From: Dermanyssus gallinae
Taxonomy: Eukaryota; Arthropoda; Arachnida; Mesostigmata; Dermanyssidae
Assembly (NCBI GenBank): GCA_003439945.1
Contig: QVRM01001440.1
Location: forward strand, 310,001 to 374,000
Length of the DNA stretch: 64,000 bases
Direction of reading: 5' to 3'
How positions within the stretch are numbered: the stretch's first letter is position 1; the number at the start of each line of letters is the position of its first letter. Made by a program: the position numbers and the translations under genes. Under the pieces are notes generated by a model that was given only the letters and a program-made list of their open reading frames with translations, was not told where the DNA came from and searched no databases. This document shows positions 1 to 11,610 of the stretch, piece after piece.

Positions 1-118
1 AGCAAATACGTATATCACTGATTACAGCCTAAACTACAAGACTTTGCCAATTTCGAAATTTGGAATTTAGCTGGCAATGCTTTACCGGGAACCTGAGGTC
101 TGTTGTTGACAAGCTAGG

Positions 119-330
119 TCACATTTGCTTCCCGCGTCGAAGTTCCACGTCATCAAAACGCTTCTCCTGGAAAGCAGATGTGAATTTGAGAAAGAGCATG
201 AAATCTGCCAGGTCTAAATCTGGCCGCTTGGGAGGGGGGATGTTGACCCCATTTGACCAGAAACAACGAACAAGAACGCTGTGGTGGAAGGTGCATTGTC
301 GTAACAGGCGGAGGGGCATTATTTGTAAGT
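119..330 (-). pseudogene. mariner transposase C-terminal remnant
   Basis: Read on the minus strand, the frame keeps a mariner-like stretch: a decayed catalytic region, then PDLDLADFMLF (the family box is PDLxPxDFxLF), then a 'LKFTSAFQEKRFDD' tail like the segment that follows it in mariner transposases. Only about 70 codons survive, there is no N-terminal DNA-binding domain, and no terminal inverted repeats are visible. The same fragment recurs at 50080-50210, where it is more damaged. Assignment to mariner is by motif; function is certainly lost. Confidence 0.65.
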
Positions 331-2540
331 GCGGGTCGAGCACGACGTTTTCTTGGGCTCAGCTATTTTAAAACTTCCATAAAGAATAACCGTGTCACTC
401 GCACTTCCTCAAACAGCCTCCTTCAGACTTTCGCGACTCGGTTGAGGAGTTAGATCTTCGTCGAGAAATTAGATCAAAAACACCATATTTCATCGGCTGT
501 GATGTTCAGCAAAACGCTGGTCAAAATCGGTCGCGTCAACGATGTGTTCAGACACCTACTTGCGTGCAATGATTTTGGTTCAGGCTGCTAAACTTTGCGT
601 ATTTAATAATTTCATCATTTTCTGCTGGTCACTGGTCAACAAGGATCATCTTCTTCAGACAACTATTCAGATAAAGCGAAAACTATTCGAAGAACATTAA
701 GGTTAAAGCAAATCATACTGACGTTTAGCGGAGCAAATATTGTAAATACTGTTAGTGAAAATGCTTAAATAAACGTAATCCTGTGTTTGTTTTTAAGTTG
801 GCGCCACTCGTTTCTGGCAAAAAATGACTATATATTCATACCCCGTGTCGCGCATTATAGCTAGCGGCTCGATAATGCGTAATATGTATGGTTCAGTTTG
901 CATTTCATTGTTTGCTGCTTACTCCCGTCAGCAGCTTGCCCGGTTTGTTCAATCTCTGCCATCGCATAAAATGTTAGTTTAATCTTTCCCTAATCAAAAG
1001 GCGGGCAATGACGGTTAGGCAGCTCCAATTATTCGAGTGATGGATTATATCCGCACCGATTTTAACTTAAGAATGACAACAATTAGTTCAGGTTTTCTGC
1101 ATAATGCGTCGTGGGTGTACGTGCGAGCATTAGCGCTTTTGCTATCTTTCGTTTTGCCTTAGGCACTGCTTAACTAAATCTATTTAAGAGGTTATCGTGT
1201 ATTTTTTTAAATAATAAGTGTATTGTAGAGCTTTTATTGATTGTATATCGGCCTAGGCACAGTTAGAATGTTTCGACGAATTTCTTAGGTTTAGCGGGGT
1301 ATTCGGCGATTTTCTTTAGTTTTGTTCACATTGTAGATTTTTGATAGTATATTTTATGAACACTTTTTATCCAGCAACAGTACGTGCTTATCGCTTTAGC
1401 TTCGCTAACTTAAGCTTAAGAAAACATTAACTGTGAATCTAAAATGTTTAAATTATGACTCATGCGGTACATGTATGATATATGCATTCACAATTTTTAT
1501 GAAATGCTTTCGGAATCTTGCACGCTGTGAGTATTTAGTATAGCTAGTATAGCTCACTGGCTCTTCGTTATCAACATGCTACAGGTATAAGTTTACTTAG
1601 TATCTGCATTGTGGCTATACGCGCTTGAAAATATCGTTACTTATTTAAATTAAATTTGATTAAATAAGAACGTTGAGCATAATGCATATATGTCATATGC
1701 GCTTTGCATTATAAGGTTAAGGGCACATTTTATTTACTTCATATAAGCTTGGCAGATGAAATAAAGGTTATTTTTAATTTCAGCGTCATACAATAACGAT
1801 TTTTATCGAAACATCGGTTATTAGGTTGCAAGTAGGTCGTCTGCTACGTGGCGATACGACTGTATTCGCAGCTATTGAGAGCATCCATTCGATGTGTACC
1901 CGTTCTCGACAGCTACAGTTCGGACGCAACTATGCACCTACACCCTTTGCAAGCTGTTATGATCGGTAAGTGAACCCTACGTTACAACTAAGCGTAAATT
2001 ATTGCTACATTACGATACACATTCATTTATTTAAACGGCATAATTTGTAGTGCTGTTTTGAAAATAGATAGATAGGTTTTATTACTCTCATGAGTGGTTT
2101 ACATTTGTATAGAGGTTCACAGCTCCTAGCAACTAGCTAGCAACAGCTAGTATGAAGTGTTTATATTGCATCTTTTCTAATCATTTAATTTGTTCTCATT
2201 ATGATTATTATCGTGTTCAGCTGATATTAGAGTGAGGTACCTAAAAAGTATTGCTTAGCATTTTGTTTGAATATGATCAAAGAAGAGGTTGCGCGCACAG
2301 CTTGTTGCAATATGTGGCATCGAGATTTGATAATGAGAAAGAAGATTGGTTACATGAAGATGCACACAAGATGAGAAGTTGTGTGTGTGTGATCCTCTCG
2401 TATTCATGGTTGATGTCGACTGGGAAAGATTGCGCAGGTTGGGATAAAGTCCCATTAAGATTCGTTTGATCTCAGTAACGGCAGACATCTCTATTTGCGA
2501 AGGGTAAGAGAGAATCGACACCTCTACGTGCTTATAACGC
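331..2540. other. non-coding, AT-rich; duplicated block
   Basis: No gene is recognisable. Parts of this stretch (about 1000-1090 and 1250-1560) can be aligned by eye with 50240-50700, so it belongs to the duplicated block described separately. It probably represents decayed element 3' sequence. Open frames around 2251-2540 show no family motif. Confidence 0.5.
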
Positions 2541-2544
2541 ATGG

Positions 2545-4060
2545 ACTCTTATGGTGGATATCCCAATATTACGCGCACGGCTCTTTTTTGCAGGCGATGT
2601 AACGGATATAAGAGATGCATATAGATATTCCAAATATTTCAACTGCGTAGGTCAAATAGCTATGGACGTAGGCGCAGTACATGACGAGCAGACAGTCACG
2701 GGGCAAAATATTACGGCTCTTAAACAGCACAGCGATGCTCCCTACAACCTTTTTACGAATGTGCTTTATATGAGCTTTAAACTGTAACCAGAAATTTAAG
2801 ACAACACCTAAGAATTTTGTCTCATTGATAATGCTAGCGTATCCATAATTGGTACGTTCGTCAGCTCCGTAGACTCCTAGTCTGGTGATCAGAATATTAA
2901 TGTCGACGATATCAAACGCCTTTCTCAAGTCAACAAAAAAAGCAGCAATCTTTTTTCTTCTCACGACTTTGACGGACGTCACCTACAAAGCTCATAACGG
3001 GGACGATGGTGGACATTTTAGGGCGGAATCCAAACTGTACGAAATTGGGTATAGTGTGTTGTTCAAGATGGTCCCTGAGTTGAATACGCATTTCATACAT
3101 GTCTTAGATATTGGGGCCGGTATGCTGACTGGGCGGTAGTTTCCTTTTGCGAGTCTGTCACTAGATTAAAGAAGCGGGATGATGCAATATAATTTAAGCG
3201 CTTTAGAGTATTTACCGGCCGAAATTAACAAATTGATCAGATATGATACGGGTTCAACAAGGAAATTGGCTGCTCTTCGCAATACCTAGAATGGAATTTG
3301 CTCAGGTGCAACTGGGCTTTGTTTTGCGTAAAAGTGTGCAATCCTTAGAGTATGAGCCGCCTGAAATGAGATCTTCGTTGCTTGACGAGGAAAATTCTCA
3401 GGTATCAGATATCTATCAGAGCAGGTGTCGGCAGTCACACACGTCGAGTAATTTTGATTAAACACGTTTATCACCGTAGTCTCATTGGACACCATAGTAC
3501 CTCCTATTTTGGGTTTCACACTTTTTTCCGGTATGCCGCCTAGCACAGGTATAATGGCATTCCAGGGATTTCTTCTATCCTGGATGTTCTTCTGTACCAG
3601 ATTTTCATTAAAATTAAGCCTACACTGTCTAGAAACAACGGTTACTTCGTTCCTTAAGTTCTTAAACACGCTTCGCAGAATTATCTGGATTAGCTTTAAA
3701 CCCATTAAATGCCGTATTTTTTCATTTATCAATGCCAGCAATTCCTGAGTGAACTGGGCTTTCCTAGATACCCTAAGTTAATTTTTTATTCTTAGTTCCT
3801 GCTTATTGCTGTTAACGGACACCATTACTCGTGCATTGACGTCGGACCAATCAGTCTTATGAAGTTCTAGTTTTATCTGGTTATAGTTATATTTCGATTT
3901 ACGTGTGATGTTGCTGACCCATCGAGTGGTCGGTATTGAGATAAACGTGGTTAGTGGTCGGAGAGTGTTGTTGTGATTGAGCTGCTTTGAATGACAACTT
4001 TGGGACTTACATTGGAGTGAATTTTTATTTTTACTTCTAATAATATTTATCATTTATTTA
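2545..4060 (-). mobile_element. CR1/jockey-like non-LTR element, post-endonuclease and RT part (broken)
   Basis: The minus-strand reading runs from high to low coordinates. A linker after the endonuclease (about 4050-3780, with 'KYNYNQIKLELHKTDWSDVN') leads into the segment between endonuclease and RT (3741-3286, 'NIQDRRNPWNAI'). RT palm motif A (FVDLRKAFDIVD, near 2930) follows. After motif A the frame jumps directly to the RT thumb ('ETKFLGVVLNFWLQF') and a C-terminal 'YCAYVHSYLTYAVEIFG' segment. Motifs B and C (the YADD box) are missing, so an internal deletion has removed the catalytic centre. The 5' half (UTR, ORF1, endonuclease) continues at 9965-11610 beyond a roughly 6-kb insertion. 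A second copy lies at 50790-51560. CR1/jockey placement is by general resemblance; the clade is not certain. Confidence 0.75.
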
Positions 4061-4062
4061 TA

Positions 4063-6480
4063 TTGTACGCACTACACTTGCATTACAAAATTAGGTCAAC
4101 CCCAATAAACCTTTGCCTGAGGGCAGCGAGCCTAGCACCGCGGCCGCATTTCCACGTTGCACTTCGATTGATATTCTCTGCAGCAGAAATCCTCCCGCTC
4201 TTTTTTCATCCTTCTCACATGCCGCTCTTTTTCCAATTTCTGTCAGAAAACTTACTGTAGATTCACCCATGACCCCAGCGCCTTTGAAATACCTTCGTTA
4301 AGCACGGCGTGGCGCGAATGTCTTCCGCAGCTCCTTGAACTGCTGAGGCTATGCTCTCCCCTCGGCGACACCGGTGTGTCGCAAAGGGAGCAAGCATGAG
4401 GCGCGCATACGGCCACCCCTAACCGCAGGCCAGAAACGATGCGGAGTGTTGTATTGTCCAGCATCGTCCCTAGCTGCGGCGAGGGAATGGCTTGTAGCCA
4501 TTTGGCGCTTGATTCATTGAAGGCTGCTAGAAGGCGTGCTTTGCAAAGTGTATCGACCGTGTTGTCCAGGATTTTCTTTTGAATGGCTTTGACTACGAAG
4601 GCGTCCAGGGCAGTCTGACGTGCGTCATCAACCACCACGCGGTAGTGGGCAGCGAATTCCTCTTTTCTGGACTCCAAGAGCCGTTCTAGAAATGGCTTGG
4701 CGTTCGGAGAAAATATAGATAAAATCCGCTCGTGAAAAATAGTGATTGAGCCCAAGAATGCGGTCTGGGCCAAATCCGTTGCACGACGGATTCCCAGACC
4801 TCCGGCTGAGGTAGGAAGGGAAGCCTGGTTCCAACTTACTCCATCCAAATTTAAATTTAACACCTGTTTCACGCGTTGTCGTAACTTCTTGTCAAATTGT
4901 TGTAAAATGTCTCTCTGGACAGACGCGTCCGTGCAACGGATAATATAAACAAGTATTGGTGTCGAAAGACTAGTTTGCATTAAGTATAGTGCGGGATGCG
5001 CATCCAGGAATCTCAACCTAGAACACCAGAGATAAGCTCGCATTTCCTGTTCAGGGCGAGTTTTGCTGAGGCCATTGTGAGGGGAGCTCCAAGAAGCTCG
5101 ATGTCTTCATCGGTGCATAGCTTGATATCAAGGAGCAGGTCCTGCGCCCGGCGCAAGCACTCGCCACGAAAAGCGCTGTCGGATGATTAAATGAGCAGCT
5201 CACACTTTGACGCGTTAAGTTGCAGCCCAGAGGTGACACCAAAATCGATTACCTTTTTCACATCACCAAGCGCGGAATCAAGAGTACCGCCAATCTTTCC
5301 ATCGTCTAAGAACCACAGCTTGAATTCCGACTCTAGAGCGGAAAGAAGTTGGCAAATTGTCAGGCAGAAGAGAGCCGGGCCACAAGAGTCTCCTTGCTGT
5401 ACCCCACGTTTGGAAAGCATTATCTCTTTCCCCCAAAAGAGATTGGATGGACTTCTGTACATCTGGTAGACTGCAGGGTAGATTGCTGGAAAGTCTGATC
5501 TGACAGTGTCGAGAATCACATATCTTCTCAGGGAATTAAAGGCATTTCTAAAATCGAGTCTTATCAACACCTTATTTGAGACCGAGTTGATATTTACAAA
5601 GGCTCTTGCAGCGTGGACCGCATCCTCGCAACCTCCTTTAACTCCACAACTCAGCTGCACGGGAGCAATTTTGTCGACAATCTGCGCCATGAATTTGCGG
5701 ATTAGCACTTTACACGCTAGCCGCCGCAGGGTATTTCCGACTGCTATTGGGCGGAGACCGCCGTCTTTTTTAAAGCTATAAGGTTGGCTCCGTAGAAATT
5801 ACTAAGTGCGATTCACGACAAGGTTGCAGAAGTCCGTCAGTGCAAGAAGAAGGGGGCAGATCTGAGCGCTCTTTCCATTGAGGTCTTTTAGGTGTCTAGA
5901 CTTGAGGCCGTCCGGGCCTCCACTTGAGCTGTTTGGGAAACTCTGGATTGCTGCCGTGACTTCGATGGGGGTGATGTTAATTTGGTTGGCTGCTGGAACG
6001 TCTCTAGGCGGTGGCGGAAAAGCCGATGTTTCTGGCATATCCAGATGTTTTTCGCGAAGTGTGCCATGCGTGTTGGAGTCTTGTGGAGCCATTAAATCTG
6101 TTAAGATAAGAATGCATGCTGCTGCAGAAACATCCCCCTGAGCCAGCTTTGCCTGTACCTCCCGGTCTTTTTGCCTATTATCGTTTCTGCTAGTCTTTGG
6201 CGCCGCGCACTTGTTGGCAATGATGGTGGCATCAAAGGGGGAACGGCTCCTGAATCGACTGAGGTTGTCCCGAACAAGTGAACACAGTGACCTTCCTTTT
6301 ACCTTTTCCCGAGTTAAAGTGAGAACAGTTGTTGCGAAGTGAGCCAGACGGGACCACGAATACAGGTCATTTGTTGTGCAAATCGACTTGATTGTGTTGG
6401 TCAGTTCGGCTGCGACTGTGGGCCTTACACCACGCGGAACGATCGAGAGCATCTTAAGGCTTTTGGCGGACAGCGGACAG
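4063..6480 (-). mobile_element. RLE-type non-LTR retrotransposon with FLDDG box, copy 1 (broken)
   Basis: Minus-strand frames at 6452-5802, 5708-5187 and 5043-4252 form one reverse transcriptase. The first two share a frame and are separated by stops; the third is shifted. Visible in order: an N-terminal region with 'GPDGLKSRHLKDL'; fingers with 'GLRPIAVGNTLRRL'; palm motif A 'IRLDFRNAFNSL'; motif B 'GVQQGDSCGPALF'; and motif C written FLDDG rather than YADD. The C-terminal part has 'KWLQAIPSPQLGTMLDN' and a Cys/His cluster with two CxxC-like Cys and spaced His. Most of the endonuclease domain seen in the sister copy (37860-39230) is missing here, although its far C-terminal end is still recognisable at 4090-4250. 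The clade is not one I can name; it is treated as RLE-type because of the sister copy. It sits inside the split CR1-like element. Confidence 0.75.
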
Positions 6481-7404
6481 TCGTTTAACAGTGCAAGTGA
6501 GGGCAGTTGATGGTGAAATCGGCGCAGGAGATCGTACTGTCGACGTCGAGGTTGATGACGCCGTGGTGTTGTTCTGCGTCATCGGCGTCGCCCACTGACA
6601 AATGTACTGTTGTCTATTCGTCATTGGGATTGCGAGAAGGGCCCCGTATTGACACTAGCTGCTCCGCCGCCAGTGCTCGTCACAGGTGACGATGCCTGCA
6701 GTGACGGCGTCACAATAGAGGTCGTTTGTGGAGCTGCCAGATGAGGTAGCTCCGCTATACGCGAATAGCGCTGTGCGGAGAGCCAGTTCCAGCTGTCCGC
6801 GAAAGCCGTCCGAAGCCACGTCAGGGGCGTCGCCAGGGATTATAGACGGCGCCGCTTGAATGGACAAGCTGGGAAGAGCATTCGAAAAAGCTTTTTGAAT
6901 TGCTATTCCGATTTGCGCCACTATGGCGTCGATTATAATTGGTAGTCTCTTCTCCGTGACACATTGCACCACCTTGTCAGTGCTGTTAGTTTGAAGTACG
7001 TTATTGGTAATCTGTTTTTGCTCTTTGATCACCGTCGCAGCAGCGGGCTGGGCCTTGGGAGGCGCCGCAGGTACATTTACCCCGTTCTGGACCACAGAAA
7101 AGAAAGACCGTTTCGAAAACGACGATGATTGGTGAATATCGGCAGATCAGGTGCGCAGATCTTAACTGGTACGGCATCGGGTTTTCTCTGTATGACTCGT
7201 ATTGCTGACTTTTTGAGCTGCTCCATACGGCGAAGCCGGTGCGGGCAACTGCCGTAAGTGGCTTCATGGTTTGCTTTACACAAGCAGCATTTTGCCGCTT
7301 GGTTGCAATCTTTCCGAATATGGTTCGTGGAACCACAGCGGCGGTAACGAGGAGCCGTCCAGGGGCAGTCCGGCTTGATGTGGTCTAAGCTGTAGCACTG
7401 ATAA

Positions 7405-7530
7405 CTGTAGTGTCCACCACCCCCATGACCGGGCGACGACCGTTACGAGTTCGCCATTCTCTCGCTCAAGCAACACACGTCCTCTGTCCGGCTCGCAGCA
7501 GCAACTACTGACTCATGTATTCTCACGCCT
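7405..7530 (+). repeat. left terminal inverted repeat of the 1584-bp element
   Basis: Starts CTGTAGTGTCCACCACCCCC and matches the reverse complement of 8864-8988 with only scattered differences. The inner limit is approximate. Confidence 0.85.
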
Positions 7531-7947
7531 ACATTCTCCCTCCCTTCATAGGCTTGTTTTGAATTCTATTCCGTCTTTGCTCACGAACTTTCGTAATGGC
7601 TTAGTGCGCGTCTAACCCGCCGTGGACGTCCTTCACAGCGGTCCGCTGTCGTCTGCATGTTTTTAATGTGGCGCACCCGGCGGCGGCTGGCCTCCGTATA
7701 CTGACCCAGTCGCCGGGTACGACAACACGAACCTGGTTCCGACTGCCGTTACTTTTCCGTTTGCGTACTCCTTCGGTTCGTCCACTCGCGCTCGCTCACC
7801 CTCATGTGCATCCTCCGCTGCCTTCTGGCATTCGCCGCTGGTCCAACGATCGACGAACGAATGGGCAAACTTACCACACTTTCGGCCCTTCACTTGTTTT
7901 GCCGGGCACATTTCGACCCCGTACTAGTGGCTTATCCATCCGCACGT

Positions 7948-8305
7948 CTGACATCCACCCGCTCCGTGTTCTTGCCTTGCCGCCGGCCTTTGCCCGCTTC
8001 GTTCCGCCACCTCGTTCATCAATCCGTGTCCTCCTGCATACAACATGGCTTCCGTGACGTACCTCACGAGTAGCGCGGCCGTCGGGGCCTGTTCGACTAA
8101 TTCGTACTCGCGGTTTTTCCATCCGTACACCTGGCATCCACCCGCTCCGTGTTCTCGCTCTGCCGCCGGCCTTTGTCCGCTTCGTTCCGCCGGCCCTTCA
8201 GCTTTCCGCTCTTTGTCACCTACCCGTACCGTCCTGCGATCTACCTGGCTTCCGTGACGCACCTCTCCACGTGTAGCCTGGCCGTCACGGCCTGCTCGGC
8301 TAGCA
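7948..8305. repeat. imperfect tandem repeat inside the TIR element
   Basis: Two units start at about 7948 and 8134, so the period is roughly 186 bp. Both contain 'catccacccgctccgtgtt', 'gccgccggcctttg', 'ccgcttcgttccgcc' and 'tggcttccgtgacg'. The second unit is more diverged in its middle. All frames here are GC-rich without a family motif, so I read this as non-coding repeat structure. Confidence 0.7.
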
Positions 8306-8863
8306 AGGCCTCCTCGAGGAGAAGCTTTTTTCTCACCTGTGGCGTTGTTGCCTCCAGAATGAGCTGGCTCCTCAACACCGGGCCCCGAGCGTCGAGCCTG
8401 CACCCCACCACAAGTCACCGCAATGCCGCTAGGTACTCACCGTTGTCGTCACTGGCAACGGCTGCCGAATTCGTCGTCGGCAACGGCTGCTCCCTTGTGT
8501 TCCTTGAACATTTCCGTTAGCTTCGTCATCATCCTGACGTAGTTGCCTCGCCGTCTTCCTTCAGCTCCGTGCCTGGTGCCATTTCCTCCACGGTGTTGTT
8601 GGCCGGTCCGTGGATGACAGAACCGTAGGTGGGGGTGGCAGACCTGTGGCATTGTTGCACTGCCTTTTCATTCTTCCGGATCCTGTCGTCTGCGCCAGTT
8701 GTAGTGTCCAGTGTCCGTTAGGCAGCGCGGGCATAGACAGCGTTGGTTGGCGGCAATGCCGAAGCAAGCTAAATGCATGGCACTAAATAGATTAAGCCGC
8801 CACACCAATTGTGAAGACGCGGGAAATCACTAAATGTGCGGGCAATCTGTGGGTATATAAGGA

Positions 8864-8988
8864 GGCATGAGAATAAATGAGTCAATAGTTGTTGCTGCGA
8901 GCCAGACAGAGGACGTATGTTGCTTGAGCGAGAGAATGGCGAACTCGTAACGGTCGCCGCCCGGTCATGGGGGTGGTGGACACTACAG
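8864..8988 (-). repeat. right terminal inverted repeat of the 1584-bp element
   Basis: The reverse complement begins CTGTAGTGTCCACCACCCCC. Differences from the left arm include single substitutions in the CGACGACC and AACACACG stretches. It is followed directly by the second TAA. Confidence 0.85.
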
Positions 8989-9964
8989 TAACATTGGTGC
9001 GGCTCTTTATCACACATTACCCGTGTGTTTTTAGGCCGAGGCAAACTTTCATCGGAAAATCAATTGCAGAAAGAAATTGATTTTTTTGGCCAGTGGCCGT
9101 AACTATACCGGCTCGGACGTTCTTAGCCTTGACTCGAAAGGCCTCAGTGACACCTAGTGGCTCCAAAGCGTTAACAATAGTTGCGTCGCTGAGTGACGGA
9201 TGCGCACCGCAGATTTTGCCCTTTACTGTTGATCTTTGGCCACTCACTCTAGACTGAACCGGGATACCTCCGACTGAGGTTAAACTTAGCAAAGTCGCTC
9301 TGTCTTCTGCTTCTTCTGCGACAATAACGAGTTAACCGGCTCGTGTAAAACGAGGTTTCTCAACATTTCCGTTAAGGTGTCTAGCGACATCAGCGCAAAC
9401 CGCGTTAAAATTTGTCGCCAGCAAATTAATATCATCGGCAAAAATAATCGCCTCAGGCCGCTCGTTTGTTTTAACCTTTGGAGTTGCGTCCTTTCTAATA
9501 ACTTTTCCACCTGCTCCAACGACGTTCCAGCCCTCGTTGTCTTCGTTGACGTGCGCCTCATCGGATATATCAGATGGCCCAAGGCTTCGCTTTCATCGCT
9601 CACGTTACTGGCACCAGAGGATTTCGCTATAGTTGTATACTCTGTGCCGCACTCTCCCGCTGCTCTCGTCCTTGATGGTTTCTTCCATTGCGGTAGGCTG
9701 GTCGCTTGCCGTTTGTTAGCCGCCGCTGTCGCACCACTGTTGATGCCGGCGCCCTCTCCTCCATCATCTGTCTGCTGCGGCTGCTTTCTCGTCACCTTTG
9801 TTCCACTTGTTGACACTTTTGCTACTAGCTTAGTCTCTTGATAGGTCGGTGTCTGCGATGGAAGGCATATCGTGGTTGCTACTTGAGACGTCTGGTGCCG
9901 ACATTGTTGTTAACGTTGTTGCTGTCGACGGTGAGCCAGGTTGAGTAATCTGCCGTGATGTTTG

Positions 9965-11610
9965 AACCGGCGTTGGTGAATGTACCACCCCCATGTCGAC
10001 GAAACTTCACCATACAAGTGTTCACTGGATGTAGAAGCTATTGTTCGACGAAAAACAGCACTGGGCGAGTTTAGAAAAACCACCAAAACACACCTTTACA
10101 CAGAGCTCGCTGAAAGTCGACTGCACCACTCGAAAGATAACATTGGATTAAATGTGATTGATACAATTGGCGCTGTAGGTGGAGCGGTCTCCCCTCCCCT
10201 CCACTACGGCGACTCGCGTCGGCACGCCGACGAACTCGTTGAAGGTTAATAAGCACAGTATTACTTGAAGATCATGAGAGCTTTGGACACTGCAAAGAAT
10301 ACCGATATTAACATCTCCAAGAAGGAGCATATTTTGGCTGTAAATCTTTAAAATTATATTTTCTATCGGTGCCAGACGGTTGGCAATAGAATGCGCTAAC
10401 TAGAAAAGATTTATTAAGGTTTAGCTTTCTGAAGCTTTGTTTCTGATATGGCTATCACAGAGGGGTCGCACGGCAGGCTCGCGAGGAACGTTTCAAGGTT
10501 ATGCCAGTGCGACTTGAGCCCGTTCACATTACAGTGAATTGCCAGAAACGACGAATTGTCACATTTAAAAGAAGTTATAATTATAGTCAATTTCATATGT
10601 TGTTACTTGTGGTTTGGCCGGTTTAGTCAATGCTTACAGCTTAGTCTCCAGCGTCACCAACCGCCAGGGCGATTTGACTGTTGACTTACCTGAAGCCAAC
10701 AGTTTTTAGATCTTACATCGGCAATCCTTTTCTGTCGCTTTATTTGACGCAGTTTATAGAACAGCGTCGACTTTGTAGCTGTGAGATTATCATTGGCGTA
10801 TACAGGGATGTTCTTGCCGACATGAACCCGAACCAATAACGCCTTTAGCTTTTTCGCACGAAACGCACACTGAACATCCGCCTTCGTCCAGCGGTTGACA
10901 AAGCGCACGATCACATGTTGTTACCGGACATCTTCTTACTGCCTATGCTCGTTGTCCTAGGTTGTCGGTGGGCCACGTCAATATCCTTCACCTCCGTTGC
11001 CTCCCCAATGGCGTGGAAAAGTTCAACGAGATCCGCACGGAGTTTTTCGTCCTTCTCTCCGACGCGCGGCGGAAGTCCAATAATGATCAGGTTACTACAG
11101 CGCCGATATTCATTCGCAAATTGCATCTGCGTTTCGACTGTACTACTTCCTTCGGCACCAGAAGTAACTTTGCCCTCGAGTGCGATCGCTCTCGTCCCAT
11201 CAGCCATGCGTGATGGCGGCTCTGGCCTGATGTTTCGACACATATCAAGGCGTAGTTAGTATTAAATCCCTTTAATACAGGAGCTACACTACCAAAAAAT
11301 TATGCGTTTTTGCTTTTCTAATACCGACCGCACTGACTTTCGCACAGTGGCCGTGGTAGGCAAGAGCACAATTGTTGCGATTAACAGGGGTAACACGAAC
11401 CGCAGCACTTTTAACACTCGATTTTGTGTGTACTATTTTGAATTAACGATGTCTCGTTAATGAGCTGGTTTGTGACTTTGGGCGTCTTAGCGGTTTTTTA
11501 AACCAGAACTTGCGTTTTTCCGTTTTTTTCTTATGAGCTCCGCTTGCGCGCGACCGCTCAGACCGAATAGATGTACACCATTAGCCTATTTCCGCTCAGT
11601 TAATTATCTC
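9965..11610 (-). mobile_element. CR1/jockey-like non-LTR element, 5' UTR, ORF1 and endonuclease part (broken)
   Basis: Read on the minus strand. A 5' untranslated region (about 11610-11250) matches 51725-52330. ORF1 (11243-10654, one frame break near 10911) carries 'CSNLIIIGLPPRVGEKDEKL', 'DVAHRQPR', 'VRFVNRWTKADV' and 'LRQIKRQKRIADVRS', the pattern of a non-LTR ORF1 nucleic-acid-binding protein. The endonuclease starts at about 10596 ('CNVNGLKSHWHNLETFL', 'ISETKL') and continues at 10330-10071 ('LLGDVNIGIL', 'FVGVPTRV'). The 'GDVN' box stands for the usual GDFN. The continuation (post-endonuclease and RT) is at 4060-2545, on the far side of two other elements. Frameshifts and gaps show it is inactive. 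Confidence 0.75.

Larger units (their letters stand above)
7405..8988. mobile_element. 1584-bp TIR element with 3-bp TAA target-site duplication
   Basis: Both ends begin CTGTAGTGTCCACC in inverted orientation. The inverted match continues for about 125 bp with a few mismatches (left 7405-7530, right 8864-8988). The insertion is flanked by TAA on both sides (7402-7404 and 8989-8991). Excising it with one TAA restores the zinc-knuckle frame of the host ORF1, which fixes both borders. A 3-bp TWA duplication is typical of PIF/Harbinger transposons, but no transposase is encoded, so this would be a non-autonomous member; superfamily placement is inference from the duplication length. The interior is GC-richer than its surroundings, has no recognisable protein, and carries an imperfect tandem repeat. 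Confidence 0.85.
6490..9960 (-). mobile_element. gag-type ORF1 of an APE-type non-LTR element, interrupted by a TIR insertion
   Basis: The minus-strand ORF1 runs from about 9816 to 6655. Its N-terminal part is low-complexity (9816-9286). The middle (9292-9017) shares 'STVKGKI.G..PS.S.ATI' with the ORF1 at 26779-28296. A triple zinc-knuckle region (about 9010-7240) has the CYQCYSLDH, CGSTNH and CLCKANHEATYGSCPH motifs. The C-terminal region (7095-6655) contains 'VVQNGVNV', matching 'VVRNGIKI' in the same relative. The zinc-knuckle region is interrupted by the 1584-bp element at 7405-8988; the frame on either side joins cleanly when the insertion and one TAA are removed. No matching ORF2 lies downstream: the RLE-type element abuts instead. 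Frameshifts are present elsewhere, so this copy is dead. Confidence 0.75.

Noticed and set aside
7668..8520. Overlapping GC-rich open frames on both strands in the TIR element
   Set aside because: Several frames are open at once because of base composition and tandem repeats; none has a protein motif.
9970..10010. Short 'ccacccccatg' match to the TIR of the 1584-bp element
   Set aside because: It is only about 11 bases with no continuing similarity, so probably chance.
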